Assembly (NCBI GenBank): GCA_021613335.1
Contig: JAJTWR010000431.1
Location: 1,550,001 to 1,614,000 of the forward strand
Length of the DNA stretch: 64,000 nucleotides
Origin: Whitmania pigra
Taxonomy: Eukaryota; Annelida; Clitellata; Hirudinida; Haemopidae
Reading direction: 5' to 3'
Shown: piece after piece, positions 26,919 through 36,255 of the stretch
How positions within the stretch are numbered: position 1 is the stretch's first letter
Layout: every line of letters begins with the position of its first letter
Position numbers and translations under genes: made by a program
The notes under the pieces: model-generated
Seen by the model: the letters and a program-made list of their open reading frames with translations, nothing else
What the model was told of the DNA's origin: nothing
Databases searched by the model: none

Positions 26919-27934
26919 TAGGTGTAGAGCGTGCCGGTGTTGATAACCGGTGAGACCTCGGAGTCACCGCAGAGTACGACGAGGAGGTTGCTGACCATCG
27001 TCGCCCGTCGTTCGTTGTCGAGCTCCACGAAATTTCGCTGGGTGATGGCCGTGAGCGCTTCTTCCACCATGCTGACCGCACCTTGGACGATCTTGCTTCG
27101 CGCGGCGATGATCGCTTCTGCCTGCTGACGGCGGAGCAACGACTGGGCGATTTCTGGTGCATAGGCGAGGTGGGTGAACCGAGCCTCTTGGACCTGCACA
27201 CCAGCGCGAGCAAGGCGGACTTCAAGTTCCTTCTCCAATTCCTTGGCGACGATGTCGCCGCTGTCGCGGAGGGTGGGAGTCCCCTCTTGGCCCTCTGTCG
27301 AATCATAAGGGTAGAGGTTCGCCAGGTGGCGAATAGCCGCCTCGCTCTGGATGTGGATGTAACTCTCGTAGTCCTCGACGTCGAAGGCGGCCTTCGCGGT
27401 ATCGGTGATGCGCCACACGACGACGGCCGCAATTTCGATGGGGCTTCCCCGCTGGTCGTTGACCTTGAGTTTGTCGCTCGTGAAGTTGTGGGCGCGCAGC
27501 GACATCTTCGTCGAGAGCTTGTTCGGAAAGAGCGCGTCGGTGATGGGCTTGAGCCCACTCGCCTGGCCGCCGGATCGTTTGACGTCGGCCGGGGCATTGC
27601 CGCGATTTCGTGAGTACAGCGGATTCGCCCAGAAGAACCCGCTGCCGCGCACGGTCCCTTTGTAGGAACCGAAGAGGATGAGGAGCCGCGCTTCGTTGGG
27701 TTGCAGCGTATAGAAACCACAGAGCACGAAGACCGCGAGCGTCGTGATGAGGATGGAGAGGAGGAGCGTTAGCACGGAGCCATCCCCAGTCCGTTGGAGG
27801 AACGCCCGAATAATCCAAACAGTCCAGTAGGAGGAGAGGAGTACGGCGGCGATCCCCCCGATGAGGAAGGGAAGGCCCGGCAGCGGGACGACGGTGCGCT
27901 CGTTGGTGGTTACGAATTGGTCGGTGGGATTCAT
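26918..27934 (-). CDS. SPFH/Band 7 domain membrane protein
   Basis: A 338-residue protein with two N-terminal membrane segments (about residues 19-46 and 55-76), followed by an SPFH/prohibitin domain beginning [31 protein letters not shown]. It continues with [37 protein letters not shown] and a coiled-coil region ([21 protein letters not shown]...[16 protein letters not shown]). SPFH proteins form membrane scaffolds linked to microdomains, protease control or stress. It starts with GGAG eight bases before the ATG. It is divergent from COX15 and coupled to an Arc-like protein. Confidence 0.88.
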   Translation of the reverse strand: MNPTDQFVTTNERTVVPLPGLPFLIGGIAAVLLSSYWTVWIIRAFLQRTGDGSVLTLLLSILITTLAVFVLCGFYTLQPNEARLLILFGSYKGTVRGSGFFWANPLYSRNRGNAPADVKRSGGQASGLKPITDALFPNKLSTKMSLRAHNFTSDKLKVNDQRGSPIEIAAVVVWRITDTAKAAFDVEDYESYIHIQSEAAIRHLANLYPYDSTEGQEGTPTLRDSGDIVAKELEKELEVRLARAGVQVQEARFTHLAYAPEIAQSLLRRQQAEAIIAARSKIVQGAVSMVEEALTAITQRNFVELDNERRATMVSNLLVVLCGDSEVSPVINTGTLYT

Positions 27935-27960
27935 AGGTTCTCCGAAATGAGGCTTTCAAA

Positions 27961-27988
27961 GTGATATCACATCGATATCAAAATGCAA
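27961..27988 (-). promoter_or_regulatory. SPFH operon promoter with operator repeats
   Basis: On the minus strand TTGCAT (27988-27983) and TATCAC (27966-27961) are spaced by 16 bases, a fair sigma-70 promoter ending 27 bases before the SPFH start. Overlapping it, GATATCA occurs twice (27963-27969 and 27974-27980), 11 bases apart, the first inside the palindrome GTGATATCAC. One-helical-turn spacing suits tandem RHH dimers. Confidence 0.5.
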
Positions 27989-28038
27989 TCACCACATGAA
28001 GCTTGGCACGCTCGTGCCTCTCGGATACGAGCGAACCC

Positions 28039-29067
28039 GTGAAGCGTGACGACAGTCCTCGCATTGGTCGATGGCTCCTCATCGTCGCGGCGATGGTAGC
28101 GGTGCAGACGGTCTTGGGCGGAGTCACACGACTCACGGACTCGGGCCTCTCCATCACCGAGTGGCAGCCGATTTTGGGAGTTATTCCGCCGACTTCCGAA
28201 GCGGCCTGGCAGGAAGCCTTCGAGAAATACCAGGCGATTCCGCAGTTCGAGGCCATCCACTCCAGGATGGAGCTGCCCCGCTTCAAGTTCATCTACTTCT
28301 GGGAGTGGTTCCACCGGCTGTGGGGGCGCCTCCTCGGGCTCGCGTTCGTCGTTCCGCTCGTGGTGTTCGCTCTGCAAAAACGCCTCGCTGGTCGGGGCCG
28401 TGCCCTCACCGTGCTCCTCCTGCTCGGCCTCGCGCAGGGCGTCCTGGGTTGGTACATGGTGAAGAGCGGCCTCACCAAGCTCGTGTACGTGAGCCACCTG
28501 CGGCTCACCGCCCACTTCCTGTTGGCGCTGGTGTTGCTCGCGGCGCTCATCGTCTACGGCGCCGCCGAACTCGGAGTGCGTGCCGCGCGGCCACCGACGC
28601 TGGCCCAACGTCGAGGCACGCTCTTCTTGGCGGTCCTCCTGACCGCGCAGCTCGCCTTGGGTGCCCTCTCGGCGGGGCTCAAAGCAGCGTTCTTTGCGCC
28701 GACCTGGCCCACCATCGCCGGTTCATGGTTCGTCTCGGTGCCTTTCGACTTCTGGAACCACCCGCTGCCGACGCAATTCCTGCATCGGATGGTCGCCTAT
28801 GCGCTCGTGCTCTATGCGCTTTACTGGTTGCGGCTCCTCAAGGGTTGCCTCGGCTGGGAACGCTACGCGCTGCTCTTCGGTTTCATCCTCCAGACAGCGC
28901 TCGGCGTTGCAGTTGTCCTGCGCGCCGGTTACCGCGATGACATGATTCTGTTCGGCGCTCTGCACCAATTCGTCGGCCTCGGCTTTGTCGCGCTCGTGGC
29001 CCTGAGTTGGGTGAAGCTTCGCAACCCGGCGAGCGAGCCGCCAAAGTTGCGGGCCGGACCCCGATGA
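28039..29067 (+). CDS. ctaA: Haem A synthase, COX15/CtaA family
   Basis: About 342 residues with eight predicted membrane helices. The N-terminal signature LLIVAAMVAVQTVLGGVTRLTDSGLSITEW and the EWFHRLWGRLLGL, HLRLTAHFLLAL, FLHRMVAYALVLY and HQFVGLGFVALVA segments provide the conserved histidines. The enzyme hydroxylates the C8 methyl of haem O to make haem A for aa3-type cytochrome oxidases. GTG at 28039 gives the usual short N-terminus; a TTG at 28003 is possible. Its stop overlaps the helicase start (ATGA), although no functional link is evident. Confidence 0.92.
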   Translation: MKRDDSPRIGRWLLIVAAMVAVQTVLGGVTRLTDSGLSITEWQPILGVIPPTSEAAWQEAFEKYQAIPQFEAIHSRMELPRFKFIYFWEWFHRLWGRLLGLAFVVPLVVFALQKRLAGRGRALTVLLLLGLAQGVLGWYMVKSGLTKLVYVSHLRLTAHFLLALVLLAALIVYGAAELGVRAARPPTLAQRRGTLFLAVLLTAQLALGALSAGLKAAFFAPTWPTIAGSWFVSVPFDFWNHPLPTQFLHRMVAYALVLYALYWLRLLKGCLGWERYALLFGFILQTALGVAVVLRAGYRDDMILFGALHQFVGLGFVALVALSWVKLRNPASEPPKLRAGPR

Positions 29068-31592
29068 CCGCGTCCCTCGCGCACCTCATTCCGTCGGCTG
29101 GCGTTTCGCTGCGGGATGACGCCATCCTCGACAGTTTCGTCGGAGCGTTCGCCGGCGACGGGCTGAACCTCTATCCGCATCAGGAGGAAGCCCTCCTCGA
29201 ACTTCTGTCGGGCAAGCACGTCATTCTGTCCTCCCCGACGGGTTCCGGGAAGTCGCTGGTGGCGACGGCGCTGCACTTCATGTGCATGGCGCGAGGGCAG
29301 CGGAGCTTCTACACCTGCCCGGTCAAGGCGCTCGTCAACGAGAAGTTCTTCGCCCTCTGCGAGATATTCGGGGCGGAGCAGGTGGGGATGATGACCGGTG
29401 ACGCGTCTATCAACCCCACGGCACCGATTATCTGCTGCACTGCGGAGATACTGTCGGTGCTCTCGGCCACCGAGCGCGAGGACTTCGTGCAAGCGGTCGT
29501 GATGGACGAGTTTCACTACTACGGCGATCGCGACCGGGGCGTCGCTTGGCAGCTTCCACTCCTCGCGCTGCCGAAGACCCAGTTCCTCCTCATGTCGGCG
29601 ACGCTCGGCGATGTGAGCTCCATCGCCGAGAGCCTCACCGAAATCACCGGGCGAGAAGTCGCTTTCGTGCGTTCGGCCACTCGGCCGGTGCCACTGGAGT
29701 TCAGTTACTCCGAGACACCACTGCACGAGACCGTGGCGGCGCTCCTGCGGACCGGCAAGAGCCCCGTGTACTTGGTGAATTTCTCGCAGCGCGCCGCCGC
29801 TGAGCAGGCGCAGAATCTCCTCTCCACAGAGGTCGCCACGAAAGAAGAAAAGGCGCGGCTCCGAGAGGCCCTTTCGGCGCACCGATTCCCCACGCCCTTC
29901 GGCAAGGACTTAAAGCGGATACTCAGCCACGGCATCGGTATCCACCACGCGGGCATGCTCCCGCGGTACCGACGGATGGTCGAGCGCCTCTCCCAGCGGG
30001 GGCTTCTGCGGGTCATCTCCGGCACCGACACCCTTGGTGTCGGGGTGAACATCCCCATTCGCACGGTGCTCTTCACCCAGTTGTGCAAGTTCGACGGCGA
30101 GAAGATGCTGATTCTTCCGGTGCGCGACTTCTTGCAGATAGCCGGGCGCGCCGGGCGCAAAGGCTTCGACGAGCAAGGGTGGGTCATCGCGCAGGCACCG
30201 CCGCACGTCATCGAGAATGCGCGCCTCGCGCAGAAGAAGGCCGCCGGGAAAAAGGTCGTCTTCGTGAAGCCGCCGACCAAGGGCTATGTGCACTGGGACA
30301 AGAGCACCTTCGAGCGTTTGCGGACATCCCCACCGGAGCGCATGGAGTCGCGCTTTTCGGTTTCGCATGGATTGCTCATTTCACTCCTGCAGGCCCGCGA
30401 CGCCGGAGGCTATCGACGGCTCGTCGAGCTCATCGACCGCTCCCACTCGAATAACCACAAGAAGCTGCGGCTCTTGAAGCGCGGTCGGGCGCTCTTCCAG
30501 TCGCTCGTCGCCGCGAAGGTCGTCGAAGTGAAGCGTCGCTCCGGCGACACTCCACCGTCGGTGAAAGCGTCGAGCGATTTGCAGCAAGACTTTTCACTGA
30601 ACTACAAACTCTCGCCGTTCCTGCTCGAAGGGCTTACCAAACTCGAACTCGCCCGGGACGAGTACCCGCTCGATGTGCTCTCGCTCGTCGAGGCCATTCT
30701 CGAAGACCCAGAGCCGGTGCTGCGCGCGCAGCGAGACGTGCTCCGCAATGCGCGCTTCGCGGAGTTGAAGTCCCAGGGCGTGCCCTACGAGCGGCGGGTC
30801 GAAGAAGTCGAGAAGGTGACCTGGCCCAAGCCGAACGCCGAATTCATTTACGCGGCCTTCGAAGAGTTTGCGGTGCGGCACCCGTGGCTCGGGCAAGAGG
30901 ACATACGCCCCAAAGGGGTTGCCCAGGAGCTCTACGAGCGCGGGTTAGCGTTCAACGAATTCGTTCGCGAGTATCGACTGCAGCGCTGCGAGGGGCTCCT
31001 GCTGCGCTACTTGTCCGAAGTGTACAAGCTCCTACGGCACAACGTGCCCGAGGCCATCAAAACCGAAGAGCTCATCGAACTCACCGAGCACATCTTCACC
31101 ATCGTGAAGCTCACCGACAGCTCGCTCCTCGACGAGTGGGAGGCGATGCACGGAGAGGATAGCGACGCGCCGAAGGTGGTTGTCGAGCAGTTGCGCACCC
31201 GACGGGCACCGCGCGGACTCCTCGATGCGGGGCCGAAGGCGCTGCGAGCGCGAATCCGCGCGGAGATGCACCAACTCACCCACCTCATTGCGAAGCGCGA
31301 TTGGGGCGACATCGCCGATGCGCTGGCTCAGGACGATGTGTGGACCGAGGAGCACTTGGCGAAGACGTTGGAGCCGTTCTTCGCCGAGGGAGTGGTCCTC
31401 GACCAAACCCCCCGCGCACGACAATCCTCACTCACACAGGTAGAGGAGCTATCCGTGGACCGCTGGAGAGTTCGCCACGGAATCTTCGATACGACTCGCG
31501 AGCACGAGTGGTCCATCGAAGGCGAGGTTGACTTACGGCAGGATCCTCGTGAGTCCAAGCCCTTGGTGCGAGTCACCTATGTAGGTCCGTGA
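29064..31592 (+). CDS. DEAD/DEAH-box superfamily 2 helicase with a DUF3516-type C-terminus
   Basis: An 842-residue protein from the ATG at 29064. Helicase motifs in order: Q-like YPHQEEAL, Walker A SPTGSGKS (57-64), motif II DEFH in VVMDEFHYYGDRD, motif III LMSATLG, then HHAGMLPRYRRMVE and TDTLGVGVNIPIRTV, and motif VI QIAGRAGRKGFD. This Ski2/MTR4-like arrangement is followed by about 400 residues resembling the DUF3516 extension of helicases found in Actinobacteria and Myxococcota, with LTDSSLLDEWEAMHG. Likely an RNA or DNA unwinding enzyme; substrate unknown. Confidence 0.87.
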   Translation: MTASLAHLIPSAGVSLRDDAILDSFVGAFAGDGLNLYPHQEEALLELLSGKHVILSSPTGSGKSLVATALHFMCMARGQRSFYTCPVKALVNEKFFALCEIFGAEQVGMMTGDASINPTAPIICCTAEILSVLSATEREDFVQAVVMDEFHYYGDRDRGVAWQLPLLALPKTQFLLMSATLGDVSSIAESLTEITGREVAFVRSATRPVPLEFSYSETPLHETVAALLRTGKSPVYLVNFSQRAAAEQAQNLLSTEVATKEEKARLREALSAHRFPTPFGKDLKRILSHGIGIHHAGMLPRYRRMVERLSQRGLLRVISGTDTLGVGVNIPIRTVLFTQLCKFDGEKMLILPVRDFLQIAGRAGRKGFDEQGWVIAQAPPHVIENARLAQKKAAGKKVVFVKPPTKGYVHWDKSTFERLRTSPPERMESRFSVSHGLLISLLQARDAGGYRRLVELIDRSHSNNHKKLRLLKRGRALFQSLVAAKVVEVKRRSGDTPPSVKASSDLQQDFSLNYKLSPFLLEGLTKLELARDEYPLDVLSLVEAILEDPEPVLRAQRDVLRNARFAELKSQGVPYERRVEEVEKVTWPKPNAEFIYAAFEEFAVRHPWLGQEDIRPKGVAQELYERGLAFNEFVREYRLQRCEGLLLRYLSEVYKLLRHNVPEAIKTEELIELTEHIFTIVKLTDSSLLDEWEAMHGEDSDAPKVVVEQLRTRRAPRGLLDAGPKALRARIRAEMHQLTHLIAKRDWGDIADALAQDDVWTEEHLAKTLEPFFAEGVVLDQTPRARQSSLTQVEELSVDRWRVRHGIFDTTREHEWSIEGEVDLRQDPRESKPLVRVTYVGP

Positions 31593-31866
31593 GAATCGCC
31601 CCCCGTCGTCCGCTGTCGCTGGAGTTGATTGCGTTGATCGAACTTAACGTTGACAGTGCTCCACGAGTGAGCCAAAACGGCCTTACATCTAACGAGATGT
31701 AGGTCTGTAAAAGTTTGAGGATCTGGAAGGTGATCAACTTTTTCACGGAGTGCTGCTCTAGGAAAATTAGCAGAGCACCACCCGGTTAAATACAGTGCTT
31801 ATAAGTACTTACAGTTCGCGCTAAGTCGTTGCGGAAAGCGGCGAGAGCACCGGAGGCGGAGGAAGC

Positions 31867-33837
31867 GTGAGTACAACACCTGAGGGAGTGACTCCATCGC
31901 GGGAGAGACGGAAGAGAAGTGACGATGCTGCGGCGCGGGTACTTCTCACCCCGGTTCGAGCTGCGCGTCAAAGTGAAGCCCGATCGCGTGGAGCCAACCC
32001 TAGGCAAAGCGAAAGAGTCGGATCTGCGACTCCAGAGTTTGTAACGAAAAAGCACTCCTTCGTACAAAAGTACGTCCAAACGCTTATCGCTAATCGCGCC
32101 CGGGGGCTCACTCGCAAGCTCCTCGTTCGCGAATACGGCCAAGGACGCAAAGAACTTGCCGCACTCCTGCGCGCGACGGATAGCGTCGAGTACTTCAGCG
32201 AAGAGCGGGCTCAGCGCCGCGTTGAGCTCGTGCTCCTCAATGGGAAAAACCATGCTCCCTCGGCGGCCGCTCCTGCGCAGATGGATTTGGTCATCGCGGT
32301 CGATTCGGCGCGCGAAATACCCGCAGAAAAGTTTGGAGAATGGATTAGCGGCATCGTCAATGGCTTGGCACCAGGAGGGAGCTTCGTGCTCTTTGCCAAC
32401 AAACTCATCTCGCGCGGTGTGTATGTGCCGGAGAGCGGCTACCTCCACGCGGTACACCGGGCGCTGCCCCAGGATTGCTCGCTAACTGTCACGAGCACGC
32501 CCGACGCGCTCTTCGACGTCTACCAAATATCTCAAACCAAAAAGCGCACGCTCTTCTACCAACGGATGGGTCGTCGGGCCGAACCTACGGACATTGAGAA
32601 GCTCGATGCCCGAGGCGAAGCGATGCTCGTTCGCTGGGTTGAGCGAACTTCGCGTCGGCTAGAAAGCGGTGCGGGCGGCGACGAAGCTCGGATAGCTAAA
32701 CTTCAAGCGGAGCTCGTTGAGGAGCGTCGCGAGCGTCATCGCATCGAGAACATCAACCGGCTCGCCGACGAGTTGGAGGCACTCTCAGTCCAACTCACCC
32801 CGGCCGCAGCTCCGCAAGTTACGAGCACGGAAGAAGTTCTGGAATGCAATGCTGAGCAGGATCGCATCTACGCGCAGCAATGGCCCGGTTGGGATCGGGT
32901 GGCGCATGTTGGAAATTCCCGATGGGTAGGGATTCGGGGAGCCACTGGGTATCTCCCTGGGGAGAAGTTCATGATCCCCACGACTCGGCCAATCCAGCAG
33001 CAGGAACTTCGAGATCTCATCGACAATCTTCATCAGAAGCGCATCGAGACCATCATCATCCAAGGCTACAGCGAGAACATGCACCTCACGGTGCAAGCTC
33101 TCCACAAAACGTTCGGCGCTCATGTCCGCATCATTGCGGTTTGGCACGGATCAACCGCGCTCATTCATGCCGAACAGGAGTTTGCTCTCCTCGAAAACCT
33201 CATACGGGCCAAGGACCGGGGCTTTGTAGATAAGCTGTACTGCGTAAAGCCCGGCTTCTCGCTGGCATTTCCTTCGTTCGAAAAAGAGGTGCCTTTCAAC
33301 GCACCTCCTAAAATCCAAGAAACTCCCCGTGAGCTGCGCAACAATGGAATACACGCGCTCATCCCGCTGACCATGTATTGGGTGAAAAACGTTCACACCA
33401 ATGTCTTTGCAGCGTGCTCCGACCCCCGGGTTCGAAAAATCTTGGTCGTCGGCCAGCTCCAACAGAGCATCATCGCTCGTGCTGGTGGGCGCATTGAACT
33501 GCTCCCCTGGGCAGATAGAGAGCAGCTTTTCTCGCACATCAAGCGTGCGGATGTCCTGATGTACGCGACGCTCACTGGCTGCCAACCGATGACCCTCCTT
33601 GAATCGGTCGCGCACGGGGTTCCTTGCATCACGAATCACCTGGCAATTCCGGAGCTCGATGAGCACCCGTACATGCGCCTCGCTGGGGTGCAGTGCTTGG
33701 ACAATGTCGAACACATCGGGGGAAAACTCACGCGGCTGTTGGACTACGGCAAGAGCTCAAGCTTGCGAAAATTGTCGCTGGAGTTCTCCGCGCATGTCAA
33801 CGATGCCGCTCGGCGCTCGTGGGAACGACTCCTGTGA
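31867..33837 (+). CDS. Composite protein ending in a glycosyltransferase GT-B fold
   Basis: A 656-residue protein from a GTG. Residues about 1-50 are basic and disordered. About 60-240 form an alpha/beta unit with DLVIAVDSAREIPAEKFGEWISGIVNGLAPGGSFVLF, resembling the later strands of a SAM methyltransferase but lacking a clear glycine motif. About 260-320 is a charged coiled coil (LQAELVEERRERHRIENINRLADELEAL). About 330-656 looks like a glycosyltransferase with ETIIIQGYSENMHLT and a nucleotide-sugar-like MTLLESVAHGVPCITN-HLAIPEL segment. It likely acts on a surface polysaccharide. The stop overlaps the next gene (GTGA). Confidence 0.6.
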   Translation: MSTTPEGVTPSRERRKRSDDAAARVLLTPVRAARQSEARSRGANPRQSERVGSATPEFVTKKHSFVQKYVQTLIANRARGLTRKLLVREYGQGRKELAALLRATDSVEYFSEERAQRRVELVLLNGKNHAPSAAAPAQMDLVIAVDSAREIPAEKFGEWISGIVNGLAPGGSFVLFANKLISRGVYVPESGYLHAVHRALPQDCSLTVTSTPDALFDVYQISQTKKRTLFYQRMGRRAEPTDIEKLDARGEAMLVRWVERTSRRLESGAGGDEARIAKLQAELVEERRERHRIENINRLADELEALSVQLTPAAAPQVTSTEEVLECNAEQDRIYAQQWPGWDRVAHVGNSRWVGIRGATGYLPGEKFMIPTTRPIQQQELRDLIDNLHQKRIETIIIQGYSENMHLTVQALHKTFGAHVRIIAVWHGSTALIHAEQEFALLENLIRAKDRGFVDKLYCVKPGFSLAFPSFEKEVPFNAPPKIQETPRELRNNGIHALIPLTMYWVKNVHTNVFAACSDPRVRKILVVGQLQQSIIARAGGRIELLPWADREQLFSHIKRADVLMYATLTGCQPMTLLESVAHGVPCITNHLAIPELDEHPYMRLAGVQCLDNVEHIGGKLTRLLDYGKSSSLRKLSLEFSAHVNDAARRSWERLL

Positions 33838-36062
33838 GTATCCGGGTGTGCTTTGTCCTCGACGAACTCTTCCCGTATACCAAGGGTGGGATTGGTCGGT
33901 TGATGTGGAACATCATTCAGGATTCTCTGCGTCGGAATCCGAAGTTTACCGCGCACATCCTGTGGGCGGCCGGTGGGGAACTGCCGCGCTCTGAATCACC
34001 ACGGCTCATTTTTCACCCGCTCCCGCCGTACAGGCACGCTTCAGATGGCGACGGAATTTACGCACCGGAAGACCGCTATGGGAATCTCTGGCCTCTGGGA
34101 ACTTCGGTGCGGATATGCCAGGCGCTGAAGTCCCTGGAAAAGAGCCTTGGGGCATTCGCAGCGATAGAATTCCCGGATTTCCGCGGCTGGTCACTTGCCA
34201 CGAGTGCTGAGCGAATGCTCGGGACTGCGTTTCGTGAGACCCCGATAGTCGTTCGTTGCCACGGATCAGCAGCCGTCATCGCGCATTTCGAAGGCACTAT
34301 GCCTTCTCGTGGAAACCTCAAACTGTACGATATCGAGCGTAAATCGTTCGAGACAGCGGATATCGTTGTCGCCCATGTCGCGGCAGTGTGGAAAGACTAT
34401 GAGCGGATTTATCAATTTGCGAAGGAGATAAAGCCTCGCATTGAATTTCCGCAAGCGGTGTATCCCGTTCCGAAGCGATACGTTCTCCCCGCAGAAGGGT
34501 TTCAGGACATCGTCTTTGCCGGCAGATTTCTCAAGATTAAACGCCCAGAGCTTTTTGTTCGTGGCGCTATCGCATTCCTGCGCTCGACTCCCAAATATCG
34601 CGGAAATGTTTACCTGTGCGCATTTGCGTCTGATGAACACATTGCAACTCACTGCCGCGCCCTAGTCCCAGAAGAGATGCGCGAGCGCTTTATCTTCTCG
34701 ACCGACAAAGACGTTCGGGCCCGGGTGATGTCTCGCGGAAATGTGATGGTGATTCCGTCGACCTTCGAGGGGCTGAACCTGGTCGCCTACGAATCAGCAA
34801 TAGAGGGGATGGGGCTGATTCTCAATGGCACCTGCTCGGCCTTCCAGCAGCCCAAGCGTTTTAAAGATGGGGAGAATTGCTATCTCTTCGACGGGACAGT
34901 TGACGGCTTGTCCGCTGCGCTTTCGCGCGCCTATGCCTCGAAGCTCACGACGCCAATCTCTGTTGAGCCAGAAGAGCCATACTTCCTGAAACTGCCTCAG
35001 CTTCAGTCACAGGCTGCGGAGAAGTACCCGCTCACGGCACGCCGCAAGCTCGACGTTTCCATCATTGTCTTGCATCATGAACGATTCGAATTTCTACCAT
35101 CAACTTTAGAATCGGTGTTGCGGAGCATCGGCGTTCGCTCGGAGATTATCGTTCTTGGGGACGGCACGAAGAACCCGAAAGATCGTCGGCTCCTAGACGA
35201 TCTGGCTTGGCGTTGTGCGGATGTAGGGATTCGCTTCGTGCAGAGCAGAGGCGGCACGAGCATCGCCGCCCTCAAGAATCTCGGCGCGAAGATCGCCAAG
35301 GCTCCTTACGTGTTTTTTATCGATGCTGGTGACCTCGTGAGTCCGGCGTTTTTGTCGCGGGCAATTTCGGCTCTCGACCAGCATCCCGACTACGATGTTG
35401 TGGTCCCGAATATCGGATTCTTTCAAAATGATGTGGACGCAAAGGCTAGGCGATTTAGAGATTTTGCAGTCTACATCGGCGATGCTCCGAACGTTGGCTG
35501 GCTCGAAAATCGATGCTCTTCGGGTTCGGCAGTGCTGCGACGAAGCGTCCTCGACGAGGTTCGTTTCGACGAAGAAGTTTCACCCTACGAAGATTGGACC
35601 TTTTTCCTCGAACTCGCCGCTCGAAAGAAGCGCTTCATCGTTTCGAACCAAATTGTCGTTTTCCGCCGGGAGATCGATGGTTTGAACGGCACTTTCAACA
35701 ATGCCGAGGGAGAGCGTGCGCTCATCGCGCGCATGCAGTACCAGGTTGCGCGACGCACGGGGGTACGACCTCCGATAGATGTGGTGGCCTGCGCAGCGGC
35801 TGGAGATACGGCCCCGCTCGCTCCCATTGCCCCCATGGTCATGGAGCAGCCGGTACTCTCCATCATGGTGGTCGATAGACTGAACACCCTGCTCAAGCGA
35901 TTCCCTGCGCAACATGCGATGGCTAAACGAGCCCTTCAGTACCTTGGGTATGGCTTCGACGGTAAGCCGCTCCATCACGAACTCGTCGATAAAGTCTCCT
36001 CGAGGATACGCCGAGCTCCGAAACTGCTAAAAGCCTTTCAGCGCGGGCGTCCTACTGCATAA
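33834..36062 (+). CDS. Fused GT4-GT2 glycosyltransferase
   Basis: A 742-residue protein from the GTG at 33834. Residues about 1-190 form a GT-B acceptor lobe (VCFVLDELFPYTKGGIGRLMWN), and about 200-390 the donor lobe with IVFAGRFLKIKRPELFVRGAI and the E-x7-E-like PSTFEGLNLVAYESAIEGMG. A GT2 domain follows from about residue 405 (DVSIIVLHHERFEFLPSTLESVL, then FIDAGDLVSPAFL in place of the classic DxD). ENRCSSGSAVLRRSVLD and YEDWTFFLELAARKKRF match GT2 acceptor regions. Such fusions add two sugars in succession. The paralog at 47928 has the same ends but lacks the GT4 donor lobe. Confidence 0.8.
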   Translation: MSIRVCFVLDELFPYTKGGIGRLMWNIIQDSLRRNPKFTAHILWAAGGELPRSESPRLIFHPLPPYRHASDGDGIYAPEDRYGNLWPLGTSVRICQALKSLEKSLGAFAAIEFPDFRGWSLATSAERMLGTAFRETPIVVRCHGSAAVIAHFEGTMPSRGNLKLYDIERKSFETADIVVAHVAAVWKDYERIYQFAKEIKPRIEFPQAVYPVPKRYVLPAEGFQDIVFAGRFLKIKRPELFVRGAIAFLRSTPKYRGNVYLCAFASDEHIATHCRALVPEEMRERFIFSTDKDVRARVMSRGNVMVIPSTFEGLNLVAYESAIEGMGLILNGTCSAFQQPKRFKDGENCYLFDGTVDGLSAALSRAYASKLTTPISVEPEEPYFLKLPQLQSQAAEKYPLTARRKLDVSIIVLHHERFEFLPSTLESVLRSIGVRSEIIVLGDGTKNPKDRRLLDDLAWRCADVGIRFVQSRGGTSIAALKNLGAKIAKAPYVFFIDAGDLVSPAFLSRAISALDQHPDYDVVVPNIGFFQNDVDAKARRFRDFAVYIGDAPNVGWLENRCSSGSAVLRRSVLDEVRFDEEVSPYEDWTFFLELAARKKRFIVSNQIVVFRREIDGLNGTFNNAEGERALIARMQYQVARRTGVRPPIDVVACAAAGDTAPLAPIAPMVMEQPVLSIMVVDRLNTLLKRFPAQHAMAKRALQYLGYGFDGKPLHHELVDKVSSRIRRAPKLLKAFQRGRPTA

Positions 36063-36092
36063 CTTATACGTCAATATAACTTATACGTCAAT
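36059..36092 (+). repeat. Perfect 17-base tandem duplication at the edge of the AT-rich island
   Basis: ATAACTTATACGTCAAT occurs twice head to tail (36059-36075 and 36076-36092). The first copy contains the TAA stop of the glycosyltransferase gene. Base composition changes sharply here from GC-rich to AT-rich. Confidence 0.9.
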
Positions 36093-36255
36093 GTTTTGGT
36101 GAAATAGTAAGTGATATCTCGAAGCAAAATTCCTGAGGCTCTCAAATAGTCATCGAAAAGTTATAAATCAAATTAATTCGGCGAGTCGAGATGGAGTGGA
36201 TGAAGTATCCAAGAAACATTTGTGACATCGCCTAAAGTTTTGGAGTGATATTGCT

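Noticed and set aside
31680..31710. A small inverted repeat ACATCT-aacg-AGATGT after the helicase
   Set aside because: Short stem with no T-tract; not enough to call a terminator.
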